Assembly: GCA_044225825.1 (NCBI GenBank)
Contig: JBGAIB010000001.1
Coordinates: forward strand, 496,001 to 560,000
From: Bog-950 sp044225825
Lineage (GTDB): Bacteria; Bacteroidota; Bacteroidia; Chitinophagales; LD1
Direction: 5' to 3'
Length of the DNA stretch: 64,000 nucleotides
The first letter of the stretch is position 1. Each line of letters starts with the position of its first letter. Position numbers and translations under genes: made by a program. Positions 60,967 to 64,000 of this stretch are shown one piece after another. The notes under the pieces were generated by a model. The model saw nothing but the letters and a program-made list of their open reading frames with translations, was not told the origin of the DNA and made no database searches.

Positions 60967-60975
60967 AACAAAAAA

Positions 60976-62535
60976 TTAGGTATGCGTAGTTTTTAAAAAG
61001 TCGGGATGGTATTCCTGCCAGTGCTGCCGGTAATCATTTACGGCATTTTCTATCCAGGCAGTGTCCTGTTGTAATTCGCGGGCCATCAACTCCGCCACTT
61101 TCTTCACTAAAGCATCGTCATAATCACGCATGGCATAAGTAACTGAAGTGCGCCGGGTAAGTATATCCTGTACTTGTTGCGCAAACTGGTAACGTATGTA
61201 AAACAATAATTCAGCCCGTGTATACGGATAGGCATCACTGAAGCGCTGTTTATTTTCCGCTGCTTCGCTTTCAATAGCCTCTACCTGCGCACCAAACGGA
61301 CCATACAGCTCTGCCCACTTTCCTTGTCCTTTCAGTAAGGGTAGTTCACCGGCCGCTGTTGCCATTTCCGGAAATTTCTTGTGTACCACTTCCATACAGC
61401 GCTTACCCATACTTAAAAACGAAGTAAGCTTTCCACCTGCTATATTCAACCAGTTGTGGTTACTCCACCATGTTTCATATTCCCGCGAACGGCTGCTGTT
61501 ATCCTTGCCTTCATCGTTCAACAGCGGACGCAAACCGGCATACACACTTACTACATCGGCATAACTAAGTTTCAACTTCGGGAAAGAGTGGTTAAACGCA
61601 TCCAGAATGTAGCGCACATCTGCTTCGGTTGTGCTAACCGCATCGTTACTACCCTCATACGTAGTATCGGTGGTACCAAGTATGCTCAGGTTATTTTCCC
61701 AGGGCAGGTTATAGATATAGCGCTTTTCGCCGGGTACTTTTACAATAGCTACGCGCTCAGCCGGCAACATATCGGTACGCACTACCACATGTATCCCCTT
61801 GGTAGGCATCATACGTTTACTGTGTATGCCCGCTACCTGCTGCAGCGTTTCATCCGTCCATATACCGGTGGCATTAATAAACACCTTTGCGTTTAGGGTT
61901 ACATGCTCGCCTGTAAGCATATCAATACATTGCAGGCCCGTAGTGGTTTCACTTCCCAGGGCCTGCATGGCTTTTACATAATTAAGCGCTACGGCTCCCT
62001 GCATCACGCCTTCGGCAAGGCTATCAACGGTTAAGCGTGCATCGTTCGTGCCGCAATCGTAATATAAAATAGAACCCGCCAGTTCATCGGGGTTATACCC
62101 CTTAATTTCAGCAAGCGTTTGCTCCTTATTCAACAACACATGTTTGGGGAAATGCGCATCAGCTGCCATCGTATCATACAGCGTAAGGCCGATGTTCTTT
62201 ACCCATAAACCCAGTTTACTGCCCCTGTGCGGAAACACATAACCCACCGGTTTAACCAGGTGAGGGAATTTTTTCAGTAAGTGCCCGCGCTCCTGTAAAG
62301 CCTCTTTAATCAATCCAAACTGCAGGTATTGCATATAGCGTAGACCCCCGTGTATCATCTTCGATGAACGGCTGCTGGTGCCCGACGCAAAATCACCCTT
62401 CTCTATCAACACCACTTTTAAACCCTGTTGCACGGCATTCAATAAAATACCTGCGCCGGTAATGCCACCGCCAATAATAGCCACATCAAAGCGCTCTGTC
62501 TGCGCCCGTTGTATCAGTGCTTCACGCTTCATCAA
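60976..62535 (-). CDS. glpD: Glycerol-3-phosphate dehydrogenase (FAD)
   Basis: 519-residue FAD enzyme that oxidises glycerol 3-phosphate to dihydroxyacetone phosphate at the membrane. FAD-binding FDVAIIGGGITGAGIL, the family motif GTSSRSSKMIHGGLRYMQY and the substrate-site segments FINATGIWTDE and ILGTTDTTYEG are present, plus the C-terminal DAO_C domain (TRRTSVTYAMRDY). It overlaps the upstream flavoprotein gene by 14 bp and is followed by the lipid kinase after 9 bp, so the three form one tight operon. No glycerol kinase or uptake facilitator is nearby, so a role in lipid rather than glycerol use is suggested by context. Confidence 0.93.
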   Translation of the reverse strand: MMKREALIQRAQTERFDVAIIGGGITGAGILLNAVQQGLKVVLIEKGDFASGTSSRSSKMIHGGLRYMQYLQFGLIKEALQERGHLLKKFPHLVKPVGYVFPHRGSKLGLWVKNIGLTLYDTMAADAHFPKHVLLNKEQTLAEIKGYNPDELAGSILYYDCGTNDARLTVDSLAEGVMQGAVALNYVKAMQALGSETTTGLQCIDMLTGEHVTLNAKVFINATGIWTDETLQQVAGIHSKRMMPTKGIHVVVRTDMLPAERVAIVKVPGEKRYIYNLPWENNLSILGTTDTTYEGSNDAVSTTEADVRYILDAFNHSFPKLKLSYADVVSVYAGLRPLLNDEGKDNSSRSREYETWWSNHNWLNIAGGKLTSFLSMGKRCMEVVHKKFPEMATAAGELPLLKGQGKWAELYGPFGAQVEAIESEAAENKQRFSDAYPYTRAELLFYIRYQFAQQVQDILTRRTSVTYAMRDYDDALVKKVAELMARELQQDTAWIENAVNDYRQHWQEYHPDFLKTTHT

Positions 62536-64000
62536 ACAACTTACCGGGGTTAAGAATATTGGCAGGGTCCACCGCCTGCTTTATGCTTTGCAGTATGCGC
62601 TTGGTTACTTCATCGGTGGTTTGCAAATACCAAGGCTGGTGGTCCTTACCCACACCGTGGTGATGCGATACTGCACCGCCATTGTTCACAATCGTATCGG
62701 TTACCGTTTTCTTTATTTCGCGCCATTGGGCCATTTCGTTTCCGGCCTCCATAGGGGTTAGCACCGTAAAATAAATACTGGCACAACTGGTATACACATG
62801 CGATACGTGCGCCAACAAAATGCCCTGCTGGTTTCTGAAAGCCGTGCAGGTATCTAATGCTAAACGCAGCTTTTTGCGCAGGTCGTCAATCTTATTCCAG
62901 GGCACTACGGTTTCCATGGTATCTACCACTATGTTGCGCAGCATCATATCATCGCGCAGATAAGGCAAACCAAAACGGCTACCCTCCCACTTTTTACCAA
63001 GGGCATCGCCCAACAGCATGGCACCGTTATCGCTAAAGGCCCGTTTAGCTTTGTCAAGTTTAGGGCAATCCTCACCGCAATCATCTTCAAAGCGCACCAT
63101 CATTATACAGCCCTTCTCCAGCTTCTTATATTTCAGTACGGCACTTTTTATTGCAGCCTTCAGGTTGGCTACAAAACCCGGGGCTTCGTGCGATAACAAC
63201 GAAAGAAAAAACGTCTCGTGCTCATCGCTATAACGCACTACGGTAGGAAAGATATTTTGCTGCACCAGACTTTGCAATGCATTTAAACCGCTTTGGTAAT
63301 TCGGAAACAAACCGATAGCCCACTGCTTGGTTTTAGGCAGCGGATGTATACGTACACTAACCTCCGTTACAACACCAAACATGCCTTCGCTGCCAAAGTA
63401 CAATCCTTTCAGGTTTACGCCGGCGGCATCGCCTTCGTAATTGCTGGTTTGCAGGGTGCCTGTAGGTGTCGCTACCTTAATGGCAATGGCAATATCTTCT
63501 ATGCGTCCGTAGCCCGAACTCTCCTGACCGGCACTGCGGGTAACTACCCAGCCGCCCAGGGTAGAATACTCAAACGACTGCGGAAAATGCCCCAGCGTAA
63601 AACCCTGTGCATGCAGCAATTGCTCCAATGCAGGACCATAAATCCCCCCTTGAAAAGTAGCTTTGTGGTTTACCTTATCCAGTTGCAAAAGAGCGTTCAT
63701 CTTAGCCATATCCATAGCCAAACGCGGACGCACATCTGCTCCCGGCAAATCAAAATCGCCGCACACATTACTGCCACCGCCAAAAGGCATTACCAGCACA
63801 CCTTCGCGCGAAGCAATCTCCAGAATGCGCTGTACCTCTTCGTGGCTTTGCGGGTAAATTACACCATCCACCACCTGCACCGCTGTACGGCTAACCGAAA
63901 ACAACAGATCCTTATAACTCTTACCCAGGCTTTTTACCAATCGGGTTGCCGGGTTTGCTGTAAAACTAAACGCACCGAAAAGTATTTCCAGTTTACGGGC
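62522..64000 (-). CDS. FAD-linked oxidase, alkylglycerone-phosphate-synthase-like (5' truncated)
   Basis: The frame is open to the right edge of the window, so the N-terminus is missing; the TTG at 63940 is internal. The visible 492 residues hold the PCMH-type FAD domain (VYPQSHEEVQRILEIASREGVLVMPFGGGSNVCGDF; TLGGWVVTRSAGQESSGYGRIED; GLYFGSEGMFGVVTEVSVRI) and a C-terminal cap domain with SHHHGVGKDHQPWYL, the triple-His segment of alkyl-DHAP synthases that make ether lipids. Other FAD-linked oxidases (GlcD, VAO) have different segments there. The product name is a family-level match, the reaction not proven. The gene overlaps glpD by 14 bp. Confidence 0.82.
   Translation of the reverse strand, partial: ARKLEILFGAFSFTANPATRLVKSLGKSYKDLLFSVSRTAVQVVDGVIYPQSHEEVQRILEIASREGVLVMPFGGGSNVCGDFDLPGADVRPRLAMDMAKMNALLQLDKVNHKATFQGGIYGPALEQLLHAQGFTLGHFPQSFEYSTLGGWVVTRSAGQESSGYGRIEDIAIAIKVATPTGTLQTSNYEGDAAGVNLKGLYFGSEGMFGVVTEVSVRIHPLPKTKQWAIGLFPNYQSGLNALQSLVQQNIFPTVVRYSDEHETFFLSLLSHEAPGFVANLKAAIKSAVLKYKKLEKGCIMMVRFEDDCGEDCPKLDKAKRAFSDNGAMLLGDALGKKWEGSRFGLPYLRDDMMLRNIVVDTMETVVPWNKIDDLRKKLRLALDTCTAFRNQQGILLAHVSHVYTSCASIYFTVLTPMEAGNEMAQWREIKKTVTDTIVNNGGAVSHHHGVGKDHQPWYLQTTDEVTKRILQSIKQAVDPANILNPGKLFDEA

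Overview
The window looks like chromosomal DNA of a Bacteroidota bacterium, most likely of the Chitinophagaceae or a near relative. The evidence is: several secreted proteins with a type IX secretion (T9SS) type A C-terminal sorting domain; promoters of the Bacteroidota type (TTG, 19-20 nt, TAnnTTTG), some almost directly on the start codon; a bacterial serine palmitoyltransferase; surface proteins with GNVGIGT-type repeats; and no Shine-Dalgarno dependence that I could see. The assignment is inference from gene content, without any database search. I saw no rRNA, tRNA, CRISPR array, prophage or intact insertion sequence.

Layout. 1-6520: a truncated propeller-type sensor gene, a large YadA-head-like repeat protein broken by a one-base frameshift, a kelch-like T9SS protein and a lipoprotein hydrolase. 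6521-7215: a gene-free stretch with a promoter, hairpins and a terminator-like structure (candidate small RNA), and one of two copies of a palindromic GTGCACAAAT element. 7216-20471: SNF2 helicase, four-helix copper protein, ligase D, M48 protease, T9SS protein, a TPR-like protein, then acyl-CoA dehydrogenase next to a eukaryotic-type 3-hydroxyacyl-CoA dehydratase. 20572-24073: a collagen-like protein gene split by a 74-bp deletion inside an 870-bp-period tandem duplication. 24258-40506: TPR-like protein, DedA, aroE, two APC permeases, MBL hydrolase, outer-membrane barrel, ruvB, PhoD-like phosphatase, proline dehydrogenase, rmuC, fabI. 40648-46921: a TetR-controlled RND efflux operon with a matching operator in front of both the regulator and the pump genes. 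47030-56999: TPR-adenylate cyclase, a second NYQAV-type surface protein, lepA, aspC, a heptose-kinase-like gene with a PPC-domain gene, and a lipoprotein. 57135-64000: a lipid locus.

How the genes may work together. The right end groups an alkylglycerone-phosphate-synthase-like flavoprotein, a glycerol-3-phosphate dehydrogenase and a YegS-type lipid kinase in one tight operon. Serine palmitoyltransferase and a downstream gene of a family I do not recognise follow on the same strand. I read this as a membrane-lipid locus linking triose phosphate, lipid phosphorylation and sphingolipid synthesis; the exact product is unknown to me. Other lipid functions are the enoyl-ACP reductase and the acyl-CoA dehydrogenase/dehydratase pair. 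The most notable non-coding signals are the paired TetR operators, the dispersed GTGCACAAAT palindrome and the candidate small RNA near 6.7-6.9 kb.
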